From NCBI RefSeq assembly GCF_049959315.1, contig NZ_CP188201.1: a stretch of 64,000 bases of DNA, one strand, 5' to 3'. How positions within the stretch are numbered: position 1 is the stretch's first letter; every line of letters begins with the position of its first letter. The position numbers were made by a program, and so were the translations under genes. Positions 1 to 9,178 of the stretch are shown piece by piece. Under the pieces are notes generated by a model. It searched no databases. It saw only the letters and a program-made list of their open reading frames with translations, and had not been told where the DNA came from. Source of the stretch: Serratia proteamaculans_D (GTDB taxonomy: Bacteria > Pseudomonadota > Gammaproteobacteria > Enterobacterales > Enterobacteriaceae).

Positions 1-45
1 TGGTTGCTTGAAACGATCAAATAACGTGCGGATCCTGAATGCTCC

Positions 46-71
46 GGGATGAGGCAACTCATCCCTTTTTT
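46..71 (+). terminator. Rho-independent terminator of a gene left of the window
   Basis: A perfect 8-bp stem (GGGATGAG / CTCATCCC) with a GCAA tetraloop is followed directly by six T on the plus strand. It has no plus-strand gene before it in the window, so it presumably ends a gene lying to the left. Confidence 0.8.
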
Positions 72-577
72 ATGTCACGAGTTTGCCTCTCTTGCATGCC
101 GTAATCATTTTTTGCACAAAAATGCAGTAAAAACATTCAGGTAGCATATTTTACCCGAAAATCAAGGTGGGCATTTTTTTGCCGATTCAATGCAAGGAAT
201 AACGCCAGGAATTGATGCGTTATTAAATTTAATCAGTTAAGCTCACTGCGTTGTACATAGGACAGAGATACGGATTTGATATTTATCGTCGAATAGGAAT
301 TTCTTTAATTAAAACAATGTCGATAAGTCAAATTTTCAGAATTACCCTATCCCATAAGCTAAATATGTCTCAAATTCATGTCGTGGGCCACGGTTGTCGC
401 CTTAAGCCAAATTGATTTCATATCCGCGTTGTGTTCGCTCAATATAGCTTTAATCTATCAATTAAATGATAAGTTATGACTGGCTGCATTGATATTTCCG
501 ATTAATCTCACAGGGATTGATCGATAAAATATATTGATATACGATGAGATGTTCGCCATTCAGCCTATGGCATTGAA
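72..577. other. AT-rich intergenic region upstream of the EAL gene
   Basis: About 500 bases without a convincing ORF on either strand. The sequence is clearly AT-richer than its surroundings and should hold the promoter of the EAL-domain gene. I could not assign a promoter, operator or RNA here with confidence. Confidence 0.4.
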
Positions 578-1315
578 ATGAAAATCCAACTCGAAGCTGA
601 CTTTATTAGTAGCTATGTTTTTCAACCTGTTTACTCAATGGAGGGCAGGCTGTTGGCGGTGGAAATCTTGAACCGTTTTAATAGCCTGGACGGTGATTTG
701 GCGATGCCGGCTGACATTGGGATTAATTTATTGTCCACCGATCAAAGGATTGAGTTATTTAATGAACAATTGAGTTTGGCGGAGCAGAATGCCGCCTGGT
801 TTGTCGAAAACGAGGTATTGTTGACGCTTAATGTCGAAGAAACCCTGGTCGATTTGATTCTTGCTGACGGTCAATTGTGCGAACGGATCAGACAATGGTC
901 ATTTATCGCCTTTGAAATCAGCGAGGGTTTTCCGAATCTTTCGGCGGGGAAAAACAATGAAAAAATTCGTCGGCTTAGTGAGAAATTCCCACTGTGGCTG
1001 GACGACTTTGGTTCTGGTCAGGCAACGCTGACCGCATTGTATGATGGTCTATTCGACTACGTGAAAATCGATAAGCGCTTTTACTGGCAGTTGTTTACCC
1101 ACCAGGGTTATGACGTGGTGATTGACTCGCTATTAAAGAATATCAATCTGCTGTGCAAGGGAGTCATCGTAGAAGGAATTGAGAGGAAGGAATATTTTAA
1201 TAAGCTCAGACACGCCGGCATTTTTGGCCTGCAAGGTTTTTTATGGCCCAGCGTTGGTGTGGATAATTTGGCGGCGTTACGGGTAACGCCCGATGAGTTC
1301 AAAAACAATAATTGA
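578..1315 (+). CDS. EAL-domain protein related to RflP/YdiV
   Basis: A 245-residue single-domain EAL protein. E. coli RflP (YdiV, 237 residues) is a degenerate EAL protein that binds FlhD4C2 and represses flagellar genes, and its gene also sits next to selO (ydiU), as here. The start (MKIQLEADF) resembles RflP (MKIFLE) and the end shares an LQGFLWP-like motif. Unlike RflP, most EAL catalytic signatures look intact: E in VEIL (A replaced by I), N in TLNVEE, two acidic residues in FEISE, LDDFGSG, VKID, VEGIE and LQG. It could therefore hydrolyse or bind c-di-GMP instead of, or besides, acting as an anti-FlhDC factor. The Shine-Dalgarno sequence is weak, as is common for low-level regulators. 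The family is sure; the role is inferred. Confidence 0.8.
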   Translation: MKIQLEADFISSYVFQPVYSMEGRLLAVEILNRFNSLDGDLAMPADIGINLLSTDQRIELFNEQLSLAEQNAAWFVENEVLLTLNVEETLVDLILADGQLCERIRQWSFIAFEISEGFPNLSAGKNNEKIRRLSEKFPLWLDDFGSGQATLTALYDGLFDYVKIDKRFYWQLFTHQGYDVVIDSLLKNINLLCKGVIVEGIERKEYFNKLRHAGIFGLQGFLWPSVGVDNLAALRVTPDEFKNNN

Positions 1316-1357
1316 GAGTACTGCACACACAATGGTTCCAATAATGGACGGGATGAA

Positions 1358-1459
1358 GTGGTTGCTATCCCGGTACTGTTATTCATTATCAATCTCTCGC
1401 TGATAAAGTATTTTATTCATCAGCGCAAAAAGGCTTTTAAGCCGTATCGGCATACATAA
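1358..1459 (+). CDS. Possible 33-residue single-pass membrane protein
   Basis: A GTG-initiated frame 42 bases after the EAL stop, in the same frame. It encodes about 20 hydrophobic residues (VVAIPVLLFIINLSLI core) followed by a basic tail (HQRKKAFKPYRHT). This looks like a tiny membrane protein with a positively charged cytoplasmic end. A GGGA lies 4 bases before the GTG, which is rather close. No known relative is recognised. It may be a chance frame; the hydrophobic-then-basic layout is the only positive evidence. Confidence 0.25.
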   Translation: MVAIPVLLFIINLSLIKYFIHQRKKAFKPYRHT

Positions 1460-1472
1460 AAGCCAATTCCCT

Positions 1473-1501
1473 CGCATCTGTCCTGGTATCAGGCAGATGC
1501 G
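1473..1501. other. Hairpin between the EAL gene and selO
   Basis: CGCATCTG and CAGATGCG pair perfectly, with an inner CCTG/CAGG stem and one bulged T. No T-run follows on either strand, so it may be a weak terminator or a processing signal rather than an intrinsic terminator. Confidence 0.4.
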
Positions 1502-1568
1502 TTCTCCCTGCATTTCTTCCGTGTTAATCCCTTCGTTCAGGCTCTACACTAGGTGGAACGGAGGGCCT

Positions 1569-3011
1569 ATGCCGCAGTTTGAAAATGCTTACCAACAACA
1601 ATTAGCCGGTTTTTATACCGAATTGAACCCCACGCCGTTAAAGGGGACTCGCCTGCTGTATCACAGCGAGCCACTGGCGCGTGAGCTGGGGCTGGACGAG
1701 AGTTGGTTTACCCAGGATAAAACCCCGATTTGGGCGGGAGAAACGCTGCTGCCGGGGATGCGACCGCTGGCACAGGTGTACAGCGGCCATCAGTTCGGCG
1801 TCTGGGCAGGGCAGTTGGGTGATGGTCGCGGCATTCTGCTGGGTGAACAACGGCTGGCGGACGGCCGCAGCATGGACTGGCATCTGAAAGGGGCCGGTAT
1901 GACGCCGTATTCACGTATGGGCGACGGCCGCGCGGTGCTGCGCTCGGTGATCCGTGAGTTCCTGGCCTCCGAGGCATTACATCATCTGGGCATTCCAACC
2001 ACGCGTGCATTGACCATCGTGAGCAGCGAGCAGCCCGTCTATCGCGAACAGGCTGAGCGTGGGGCGATGTTGTTACGCGTAGCGGAAAGCCACGTGCGCT
2101 TCGGTCATTTCGAACATTTTTATTACCGTAAACAGCCTGAGCAGGTGCAGCAGCTGGCTGATTTTGTGATTGCCCGCCACTGGCCGCAGTTTAAAGATCA
2201 GAGCGATGGCTATCTGCTGTGGTTTACCGATGTGGTCGAACGCACCGCCCGGCTCATCGCCCATTGGCAGACCGTCGGTTTTGCTCACGGCGTGATGAAC
2301 ACCGATAATATGTCGATTCTGGGCATCACCATCGATTATGGGCCGTACGGCTTCCTTGACGATTATAAGCCCGACTATATCTGTAACCATTCTGATCATC
2401 AGGGGCGTTATGCCTATGATAACCAGCCGGCGGTAGCGCTGTGGAACCTTCACCGCCTGGCGCAAACCCTGTCCGGGCTGATGAGCACCGAGCAGCTGCA
2501 AAATGCGCTGGCGGCCTATGAACCGGCCCTGATGCGTGCCTATGGAGAACAGATGAGGGCCAAGCTCGGCTTCTTCACCCAGTCGCAGCAGGATAACGAT
2601 TTGCTGACCGGATTGCTGAGTCTGATGGCGCAAGAGGGGCGGGACTATAGTCGCACATTCCGCTTGCTAAGCCAGACGGAGCAGCAGCAGGCGCAGTCGC
2701 CACTGCGAGATGAATTTATCGATCGCGCCGCATTCGATGGCTGGTATCAGCAGTACCGCCAGCGTCTGCAGCAAGAACAGGTGAGTGACGCGCAGCGCCA
2801 GCAGGCAATGAAGGCGGTGAATCCGAAGCTGATCCTGCGCAACTATCTGGCGCAACAGGCGATTGAAAGTGCCGAACAGGATGATGTCAGTCAACTGGCG
2901 CGGCTGCATCAGGCGTTACTGGCGCCGTTTGCGGATAACCCAGAGTATGACGATCTCGCCGCGTTGCCGCCGGATTGGGGCAAACATCTGGAGATTTCTT
3001 GCTCTAGCTGA
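1569..3011 (+). CDS. selO: Protein adenylyltransferase SelO
   Basis: 480 residues, close to E. coli SelO/YdiU (478). SelO is a pseudokinase-fold enzyme that transfers AMP from ATP to Ser, Thr or Tyr of target proteins and affects redox homeostasis. Visible family signatures are LKGAGMTPYSRMGDGRAVLR, FLASEALHHLGIPTTRAL, HGVMNTDNMSILG and DYGPYGFLDDYKPDYI. The C-terminus ends LEISCSS, retaining the cysteine that in E. coli forms a regulatory disulfide and in eukaryotes is selenocysteine. An in-frame ATG at 1497 would add 24 unrelated residues. The start at 1569 matches the family N-terminus and has GGAG upstream. It is convergent with hmuV. Confidence 0.95.
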   Translation: MPQFENAYQQQLAGFYTELNPTPLKGTRLLYHSEPLARELGLDESWFTQDKTPIWAGETLLPGMRPLAQVYSGHQFGVWAGQLGDGRGILLGEQRLADGRSMDWHLKGAGMTPYSRMGDGRAVLRSVIREFLASEALHHLGIPTTRALTIVSSEQPVYREQAERGAMLLRVAESHVRFGHFEHFYYRKQPEQVQQLADFVIARHWPQFKDQSDGYLLWFTDVVERTARLIAHWQTVGFAHGVMNTDNMSILGITIDYGPYGFLDDYKPDYICNHSDHQGRYAYDNQPAVALWNLHRLAQTLSGLMSTEQLQNALAAYEPALMRAYGEQMRAKLGFFTQSQQDNDLLTGLLSLMAQEGRDYSRTFRLLSQTEQQQAQSPLRDEFIDRAAFDGWYQQYRQRLQQEQVSDAQRQQAMKAVNPKLILRNYLAQQAIESAEQDDVSQLARLHQALLAPFADNPEYDDLAALPPDWGKHLEISCSS

Positions 3012-3028
3012 TTGACGAAGAAAGATGA

Positions 3029-3050
3029 CGGGCGCGTTATAGCGCGCCCG
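3029..3050. terminator. Hairpin between convergent selO and hmuV
   Basis: CGGGCGCG and CGCGCCCG form an 8-bp GC stem around TTATAG, between the two convergent stop codons. T-runs are absent on both sides, so its role as a shared terminator is only plausible. Confidence 0.4.
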
Positions 3051-3059
3051 GTAAAGAAA

Positions 3060-3851
3060 CTACTGACGCAAATACACCTGCGGCAACGCCACTTCCGGGT
3101 GATGAACCACGCCCAGATCTGCCTGATACCAACGGGTGAGAATATCTGCCTGCAACACTTCCTGCGGCGTGCCCGTCGCGACCAATTGCCCCTGATGCAT
3201 CAATAAAATGCGATCCGCATACAATGCCGCGAGATTGAGATCGTGCAATACGCAGCACACCGCAATCGGCTGTTGCCGCGTCAGGGTACGCAGCAGCCTG
3301 AGCGTATGTTGCTGGTGGTAGAGATCCAGTGCCGAGGTCGGTTCGTCCAGAAACAGCCAGGCCGGCGTTGGCTGCGGTTGCCAAAGCTGCGCCAGCACGC
3401 GGGCGAGTTGCACTCGTTGCTGTTCACCGCCGGAAAGCTGGCGATAATCGCGCTGAGCCAATTCGAGACAGTCGGTTTGCGCCATCACCTGTTGTACCGC
3501 CCGTTGCGCGTCGCGTTTTCCGTGGGGCGCGCGGCCCATACTGACCACTTCCTCTACGGTAAAGGGGAAGGCCAGATCGCTATGTTGACGCATGACCGCG
3601 CGCACTTTCGCCAACTGCTGTGGTTGCCACTGTTCCAGCGGTCGACCGAGCAACTGGCATTCGCCACAGCCTGGGGTCAGATAACCGGTTAACAGGCGCA
3701 GTAACGTCGACTTACCGGCGCCGTTCGGCCCAATAATCGCCACCATCTCGCCGCTATTGATGCTGAGCGAGACATCGTTGATCAGCCGCCGCGAACCCAG
3801 GCTGTAACGTAGCTGCTGCGCCGTCAGGCTTGCTGTGTTATCCACCCACAT
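3060..3851 (-). CDS. hmuV: Heme ABC transporter ATP-binding protein HmuV
   Basis: 263 residues. The cytoplasmic ATPase that powers heme import through HmuU. Walker A is GPNGAGKST, the ABC signature is LSGGEQQRVQLARVLAQL, Walker B plus D-loop is WLFLDEPTSALD, and the switch histidine sits in VLHDLNLAA. The MGRAPH segment after the Q-loop is typical of heme and siderophore ATPases. Its start overlaps the end of hmuU by 14 bases, indicating translational coupling. It is the last gene of the hemP-hmuRSTUV cluster, as in Yersinia. Confidence 0.95.
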   Translation of the reverse strand: MWVDNTASLTAQQLRYSLGSRRLINDVSLSINSGEMVAIIGPNGAGKSTLLRLLTGYLTPGCGECQLLGRPLEQWQPQQLAKVRAVMRQHSDLAFPFTVEEVVSMGRAPHGKRDAQRAVQQVMAQTDCLELAQRDYRQLSGGEQQRVQLARVLAQLWQPQPTPAWLFLDEPTSALDLYHQQHTLRLLRTLTRQQPIAVCCVLHDLNLAALYADRILLMHQGQLVATGTPQEVLQADILTRWYQADLGVVHHPEVALPQVYLRQ

Positions 3852-4842
3852 GCTCCCGCTGGCGCATGACCAGCCATAAGAAATAAGGCCCGCCGATCAG
3901 GCTGGTCATTAAACCGACCGGCATTTCTGCCGGAGCCACCAGCGTGCGTGCCAGCGTATCGCTGACCAACAGCAGGCAGGCTCCCCCCAGTGCGGAACAG
4001 GGCAGCAGCCAACGGTGGTCGCCACCGAGGCGCATGCGCACCAAATGCGGCACCACCAGGCCGATAAAGCCAATCACGCCGCTCATCGCTACCGCTGCAC
4101 CTATCAGCAATGCGCTCAACAGCAGCAGCTGTAGCTTGGCACGCTGAACATTCACACCGAGGTAATGCGCCTCTTCATCTCCCAGTTGCAGCAGATTCAG
4201 ACGGCGCGCCTGTAATAGCGTCAGCAGGGTGGCCGGCAGGATCAGCGAGGCGGAAACGGCCAGGGTGGGCCATTGCGACTGGCTCAGGCTGCCCATCATC
4301 CACAGTGAAAACTGGCGCAGTTGCTGGTCGCTACTGAGGTAAGACAACACGCCTATTGCCGCCATGCACAGGGCGTTGATGGCGATACCCGCCAGCAGCA
4401 GGCGCGACAGGCTGCCATGGCCGCTGCGGCTGATGCCGTAGATCAACAGCGAGACCAGCATGCTGCCGAGAAATGCCGCCAGCATGTGGCCATACAGGGC
4501 AATTACCGGCGGCAGGGCCAGCGGCATAACAATAATCAGCGCAACAAACAGCGCGCCGCCGCTACTGATGCCCAACAGGCTGGGATCGGCCAACGGGTTA
4601 CGGAACAATCCCTGCATTACGGCTCCGGACACCGCCAGCGCGCACCCTATCACCACCGCCAGCAGCACGCGCGGCAAACGGATATTCAGCCAGATATGCC
4701 AGGACATGTCGCTGAAAGGCTGCTGCCACAGGGTGCGGAATGACAGCGTCAGCGCGCCCATATTGGCCGCGCCCAAGGCCAATACTGCCAACAGTACCAG
4801 CAGGCTGGTCATTGCCAGTCGGGGGGAGGTACGGCAGCGCAT
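3838..4842 (-). CDS. hmuU: Heme ABC transporter permease HmuU
   Basis: 334 residues, very hydrophobic, with many transmembrane segments as expected of the FecCD/BtuC permease family. It forms the inner-membrane channel for heme with two HmuV subunits and receives heme from HmuT. Family motifs include LPRVLLAVVIGCALAVSGAV, FRNPLADPSLLGISSG and the cytoplasmic coupling region GVIGFIGLVVPHLVR. Its start codon overlaps the last base of the hmuT stop, so translation is coupled. Confidence 0.95.
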   Translation of the reverse strand: MRCRTSPRLAMTSLLVLLAVLALGAANMGALTLSFRTLWQQPFSDMSWHIWLNIRLPRVLLAVVIGCALAVSGAVMQGLFRNPLADPSLLGISSGGALFVALIIVMPLALPPVIALYGHMLAAFLGSMLVSLLIYGISRSGHGSLSRLLLAGIAINALCMAAIGVLSYLSSDQQLRQFSLWMMGSLSQSQWPTLAVSASLILPATLLTLLQARRLNLLQLGDEEAHYLGVNVQRAKLQLLLLSALLIGAAVAMSGVIGFIGLVVPHLVRMRLGGDHRWLLPCSALGGACLLLVSDTLARTLVAPAEMPVGLMTSLIGGPYFLWLVMRQREHVGG

Positions 4843-5672
4843 TACTTTTGCTCCGCCGCATCACGCAGCTTGGCCAGCGCGGCGGGGGTTTCCAGCCCAA
4901 AGCCCAGCAGCGCCATATCGTCAACCACCAATACGCGATGTTGTTTACCCGCCGGGGTGAGTGCCATGCCCGGCAATTTCCACAGCTGTTGTTCGCCGCC
5001 CAGCGTTTTTATGCCGTCAGTGGTGACCAGCAGCAAATCCGGCGCGCTGGCAATCACGCCTTCCTGCGACAGTGGGCGATAACGGCTGAACCCTTGCATG
5101 GCGTTCTTCAAGCCTGCAGCGGTGATGACCGCGTCGGCGGCCGTGTGTTGCCCGGCGGCCATTGGCGTAATACCCCCGTGGCTCATGACGAACAACACCC
5201 TGACCGGCAACGCATCGGTTTTCACCGCCGCCAATTGCTGCTGGTAACGGGTGCTCAACTGCTTGCCCTGATCGGTGCGCTGGAGCGCACTGGCAATCAC
5301 AGCGATTTTTTCCGGTACGCTTTGCAAGGTGGTATCGCCGGGAATGCGCACCACTTTAACGCCGCTCTCTTCCAGCTGCTTGAGCACCAGCGCCGGCTCG
5401 GCCAGTTCGGTAGTCAGCACCAGCGTGGGTTTCAGTGCCAAAATACCTTCGGCATTGAGCTGGCGCATATAACCGACGTCCGGCAGCTTTTTAACCGTTT
5501 CCGGCTGCAGGCTGGTGCTGTCTCGCGCTATCACTTCATCGCCCGCGCCCAGGGCGAAGACAATTTCGGTGACGTCACCGCCTATCGAGACAATACGTTC
5601 CGCCGCCGCCGCGGTGAACGGCAACGCCAGCGCCATGCACAGCGCCAGAAGACGGGTCAATGAAGGTTTCAT
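4842..5672 (-). CDS. hmuT: Periplasmic heme-binding protein HmuT
   Basis: 276 residues. A signal peptide (MKPSLTRLLALCMALALPF, cleavage predicted after TAAAA) precedes ERIVSIGGDVTEIVFALGAG, the start of a class III periplasmic binding fold. It carries heme from the outer-membrane receptor to HmuUV. The tyrosine in VGYMRQLNAEG lies where the heme ligand of Yersinia HmuT is found. It overlaps hmuS by four bases (ATGA) and hmuU by one. Confidence 0.93.
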   Translation of the reverse strand: MKPSLTRLLALCMALALPFTAAAAERIVSIGGDVTEIVFALGAGDEVIARDSTSLQPETVKKLPDVGYMRQLNAEGILALKPTLVLTTELAEPALVLKQLEESGVKVVRIPGDTTLQSVPEKIAVIASALQRTDQGKQLSTRYQQQLAAVKTDALPVRVLFVMSHGGITPMAAGQHTAADAVITAAGLKNAMQGFSRYRPLSQEGVIASAPDLLLVTTDGIKTLGGEQQLWKLPGMALTPAGKQHRVLVVDDMALLGFGLETPAALAKLRDAAEQK

Positions 5673-6703
5673 GCGGCAATGTCCCTGGGTTCAAGCGCGG
5701 CAACTTGCTCACGCCACTGAGTTTGCTCCGGCTGGCCTTCGGTACGCTGGCCGTAAAGTTGAGCTATCTGGGTGCCGTCGGTGGCAAACAGTTCCAGACT
5801 GGTGACGAAGCCGTCTTTGGTGGGCTTGCGGGTGATCCAGCTTTCGGCGATCGCATCTTCGATCAGGTGCAGAGTGAAGCGGCGATTGAACACGTTAATC
5901 CAGCCTTCCTGCGGCATCAGGCGTTCAATCTGACCGGTAAAGATCTGCACGCAGCCACGGTTACCGACAAAAATCATGATTTCGTTCTGCAGGCCCATCG
6001 CGGCGTTAAGCAGTTGGCTCAGGGCGCTATTATCGACCCGATAGGCCAAATCGTTACCGACGGCGCTGAAGGCTTGCTGGCGGGTCAGTTTGTTGCGGCT
6101 CAACAACTGGAAGAACTGATGAACGTCGGTCATTGCGCGCCATTCCTGGTCGATTTTGTCGGCATCTGGCGAAGCGTTACTGACCGTGGCGTCTGCCGGT
6201 TGCAGTTCCAGCGCCGGGTTTTCCGCATTCAGGTGGCGTTCAACCAGCGCCATCCAGGCAGGGAGGTCGGTTTCATCGGTGGTGTAAACCTTATGCAGTG
6301 CGTCGCCCTGATGATCGAAGAACTGAATGCTGTGACGTACGCCGCGCTTGTTGGTTTCGCTCATGGCGAAAGCGCTGGCCCACTGGTTGAGGAACAGACG
6401 CAGATCCAGCTCACGCGGATTGAGGATCAGCCCGGCGTGGCCGTTCAGGTGTTGGTTGCGATAACGACCCATTTGCTCATGCACCGCGTAGCTGTTACGG
6501 GTAATGGATTTGGTGACGCCAACCTGTTCGAGTTCGGTCAGCAAGGTTCGGGCATCGGCCTGCAGACGACGGGTGTCCTGACCGACGCGGGCATGGGTCA
6601 GTTCTGCTTCGCTAACGCCAAGAATTTCAGCCAGGTCGCGCGCATATTTGCCAGGGTTATCAATTTTTGCCTGCTGATAGCGTGCATATAGGGTATTGCT
6701 CAT
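5669..6703 (-). CDS. hmuS: Hemin-degrading/transport factor HmuS
   Basis: 344 residues, matching the HemS/HmuS/ChuS family (about 345). These cytoplasmic proteins bind incoming heme, protect the cell and release iron, in several relatives by heme breakdown. Two tandem halves are visible, each with the YGQRTEGQPEQ/VGNRGCVQIFTGQIERL type of segment. The N-terminus has the helical YARYQQAKIDNPGKYARDLA element. It lies 63 bases after hmuR and overlaps hmuT, consistent with one operon. Confidence 0.93.
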   Translation of the reverse strand: MSNTLYARYQQAKIDNPGKYARDLAEILGVSEAELTHARVGQDTRRLQADARTLLTELEQVGVTKSITRNSYAVHEQMGRYRNQHLNGHAGLILNPRELDLRLFLNQWASAFAMSETNKRGVRHSIQFFDHQGDALHKVYTTDETDLPAWMALVERHLNAENPALELQPADATVSNASPDADKIDQEWRAMTDVHQFFQLLSRNKLTRQQAFSAVGNDLAYRVDNSALSQLLNAAMGLQNEIMIFVGNRGCVQIFTGQIERLMPQEGWINVFNRRFTLHLIEDAIAESWITRKPTKDGFVTSLELFATDGTQIAQLYGQRTEGQPEQTQWREQVAALEPRDIAA

Positions 6704-6766
6704 TGCGGGTTCTCCTGTGTGAGAGTCAGGCGGCGGGCAATCTTCATGCCCGCCGGATTCAAAACG

Positions 6767-8851
6767 TTACCACTGATAGCTGACCAGCAGTTTGGCATTG
6801 CGCCCGTCCTGCGGAATGCCCTGTGGCGAGTAGTATTCTTTATCAAAGGCGTTGCCCAGCACCACCGTGGTGGTCACGCCCTGCAGGCGATCGCGGCCTT
6901 TATAGCTCAGGTAGAAATCGTTGACGCCGTAGCCGCCTTGTTCTGCGGTGCCGGTTTCTACGCGGGTGGCTCGTTGGGCTACCGTGGCCACCCAGCCGGT
7001 CGACAGACCGGTTTCACCCAGTGGCACGTCCAGCGTGCTGGTGACCGTGTCCGGATTGATGCTGTTTAACCATTCGCCGCTGCTTTGGTTTTTACCGCGA
7101 GTCCGGTTGTACGCCAGATCCCAGCCAAAAATGGCGGTTTTATAGCTCAGCGTGGCGTCCCAGCCCCAAATTTTTGCACGGTCGATATTGGTCGAGAACG
7201 TGGTGCAGCTGATGCAATAAGGGCCTCGAGGGCCACGACCCAACTCCATGGTGACATCCGTGGTGATGTAGTCGCGGGCTTTGGTATCGAAGTAGCTGGC
7301 TTTGAATTGCAGACTGTCATCAGCCAGTAGCAAATCGTCAAAGCGCAGCCCGAAGCCGTATTCCTGGGTGGCATTGGTTTCCGGCTTCAGGTTCGGGTTA
7401 GGCACCCAGTTGTTGGTAATGGTGGTCGGCCCCATGGGGATAGAGAAGTGCTTGGAATCGTTGTACATCTCTCCCATGGTCGGGGCGCGGAAAGCCTGCG
7501 AATAAGAACCGAACAGCATTAGCCAGTCGGTTGGCGTCACTGTAACGGCACCGCGCGATGACCACTTGTCGGCGTCAACATCGGCGTAACCATCGCTGGA
7601 ACCCTTGTAGTTATCGTAACGCGTCCCGGCAAGCAGGGTGACCGGCAGATCGCGCAGGGTAATTTCGTCCTGCAACCAGCCGGAAGCAAAGTTGATTTTC
7701 GCCTGTGGGAAGCTCTCGGTCGCGCCACCCGGTGTCTGCTCCTGCTTGTAAGCCTCGCTGCCATAGGTCAACAGGTGAGAGGCGAAGGTATCGGCATACA
7801 AACGGCTGCGGTTTTCGAGCTTGGCACCTCGAGTGGTTTGCTTGCGCGCTTCATCTTCGCTGCCGTTGGTGTGGGCGTTGATCTCCACTTCGGAGTAATA
7901 GATTTTGGCTTCGGCATCGAGCCAATCCTGGCCCACAGGTTTCAGTTTGTAGCCAAGCTGGCCGTCGCGTTGAATGGTCGAGCGGTCGGTCATCAGGTTA
8001 CCGCTGCTGCTGGCCGATTCCTGCGGATTTTTCGGTTCTTGCGCCCGGTTGTTGTAGTAGCGCAGATCGCCGCTCAATGACTGATTCTCATCGAGCGTCC
8101 AGGTGCCCTTGGCCAGCAGATTGCTGATGGTTTCATCATTGGGGGCATCAAAGCCGTTGCCCTGACGCAGATTGCCGACGTCGCGGGTGCCAAATGACAG
8201 CAGGCCGTCGAGATTGTCGGTTCTGCCGTAGGTGCTGGCGCCCATGCCCAGGCTGTGATCGCCGCTGCCGGCAGTGCCATACACCCGGTAACCGCTATTA
8301 TGGCCGGGTAACAGCAGGTCGGCGGCATCTACGGTTTCATAAGCAATTACGCCGCCCAATGCGCCACTGCCGTACAGCAGGGCGGAAGGGCCGCGCACCA
8401 CTTCGATGCGCTTTACCAGGGCCGGATCGAGGAAGGTGGCGCCAAGGTGCCCGGTATCGGTGCCCTGACGGATACCATCCACCAATGTCAGCACGCCATT
8501 TTTACCGTAGCCACGCATGAAAACGTCCTGGCCGTTGCTGCGGCCGGTGCCATTGACGGTAATGCCCGGCACACGGCGCAGCATATCGGCGGCGCTGGTG
8601 GCGGTTTGGCTTTGCGGCGTATCTGCCTCAATCACCGTGACCATCATCGGCGCTTCAAAGCTGCTGCGCGCATTGCCGGTGGCGGCTACCGTCATGGTTT
8701 CGTCGCTGGTTTTGTCCTTTTTAACCGATGCCGTCGCCGTGGAAGAGGAAGGGATTTCGCTGGTTTGTGCAAAAGTCACCGTCGGCAGAGCACAGGCAAT
8801 CGCCAGACTCAATGCGGATAAACGCAGCCGGGTGGAATAGATCAGAGGCAT
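6767..8851 (-). CDS. hmuR: TonB-dependent heme receptor HmuR
   Basis: 694 residues. An outer-membrane beta-barrel that imports heme using TonB energy. The signal peptide ends near PTVTFAQ. A TonB-box-like DETMTVAATG is followed by a plug domain with DMLRRVPGITVNGTG and the barrel. The FRAPTMGEMY and NWVPNPNLKPE motifs, with a histidine (KHFSIPM) between them, are the FRAP...NPNL signature of heme receptors. The C-terminus ends YQW, an aromatic last residue as in barrel proteins. The start is placed at 8851, not the upstream in-frame ATG at 8884: it has GGAGAG seven bases upstream and gives a normal signal peptide. Confidence 0.95.
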   Translation of the reverse strand: MPLIYSTRLRLSALSLAIACALPTVTFAQTSEIPSSSTATASVKKDKTSDETMTVAATGNARSSFEAPMMVTVIEADTPQSQTATSAADMLRRVPGITVNGTGRSNGQDVFMRGYGKNGVLTLVDGIRQGTDTGHLGATFLDPALVKRIEVVRGPSALLYGSGALGGVIAYETVDAADLLLPGHNSGYRVYGTAGSGDHSLGMGASTYGRTDNLDGLLSFGTRDVGNLRQGNGFDAPNDETISNLLAKGTWTLDENQSLSGDLRYYNNRAQEPKNPQESASSSGNLMTDRSTIQRDGQLGYKLKPVGQDWLDAEAKIYYSEVEINAHTNGSEDEARKQTTRGAKLENRSRLYADTFASHLLTYGSEAYKQEQTPGGATESFPQAKINFASGWLQDEITLRDLPVTLLAGTRYDNYKGSSDGYADVDADKWSSRGAVTVTPTDWLMLFGSYSQAFRAPTMGEMYNDSKHFSIPMGPTTITNNWVPNPNLKPETNATQEYGFGLRFDDLLLADDSLQFKASYFDTKARDYITTDVTMELGRGPRGPYCISCTTFSTNIDRAKIWGWDATLSYKTAIFGWDLAYNRTRGKNQSSGEWLNSINPDTVTSTLDVPLGETGLSTGWVATVAQRATRVETGTAEQGGYGVNDFYLSYKGRDRLQGVTTTVVLGNAFDKEYYSPQGIPQDGRNAKLLVSYQW

Positions 8852-8944
8852 GTCGCAACTCTCCGTATGTTTTAAACATATCAATAGATTTGCTGGCTGC
8901 CTGGATCAAAAAGGATCTGGGTGGCTGGCGTTAAGGGATGGGAA

Positions 8945-9136
8945 TTATTTGGTCAGGATCAATTTCCCGGCTTTGGTCTGTCGTAACTGATAGCGTTGGC
9001 CCTGATGGATGATGATTGCCACGCCATCGGCATCGAGCAGTTGCGCACTGTCGTAGCAAGGCGGCGTGGCCAGGCCACTTTCAGCGGTGTGAGCAGCCTG
9101 GGCAGGCGTGTTGTGCTGGTGATTATCCATCGTCAT
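8945..9136 (-). CDS. hemP: Hemin uptake protein HemP
   Basis: 63 residues (61 if the second Met at 9130 is used). It has the family core LLDADGVAIIIHQGQRYQLR and the C-terminal RQTKAGKLILTK. HemP/HmuP proteins are small cytoplasmic factors encoded at the head of heme operons; in rhizobia and Burkholderia they activate the heme receptor gene. Here it is the first gene, 93 bases before hmuR, just behind a Fur box. E. coli keeps only this gene (ydiE) at the locus. Confidence 0.88.
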   Translation of the reverse strand: MTMDNHQHNTPAQAAHTAESGLATPPCYDSAQLLDADGVAIIIHQGQRYQLRQTKAGKLILTK

Positions 9137-9178
9137 GTGTTTATGAAGCAGACCATTAAATAGTAATTAATATCAAAG

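Noticed and set aside
5660..6691. Plus-strand frame of 343 codons
   Set aside because: Antisense shadow of hmuS.
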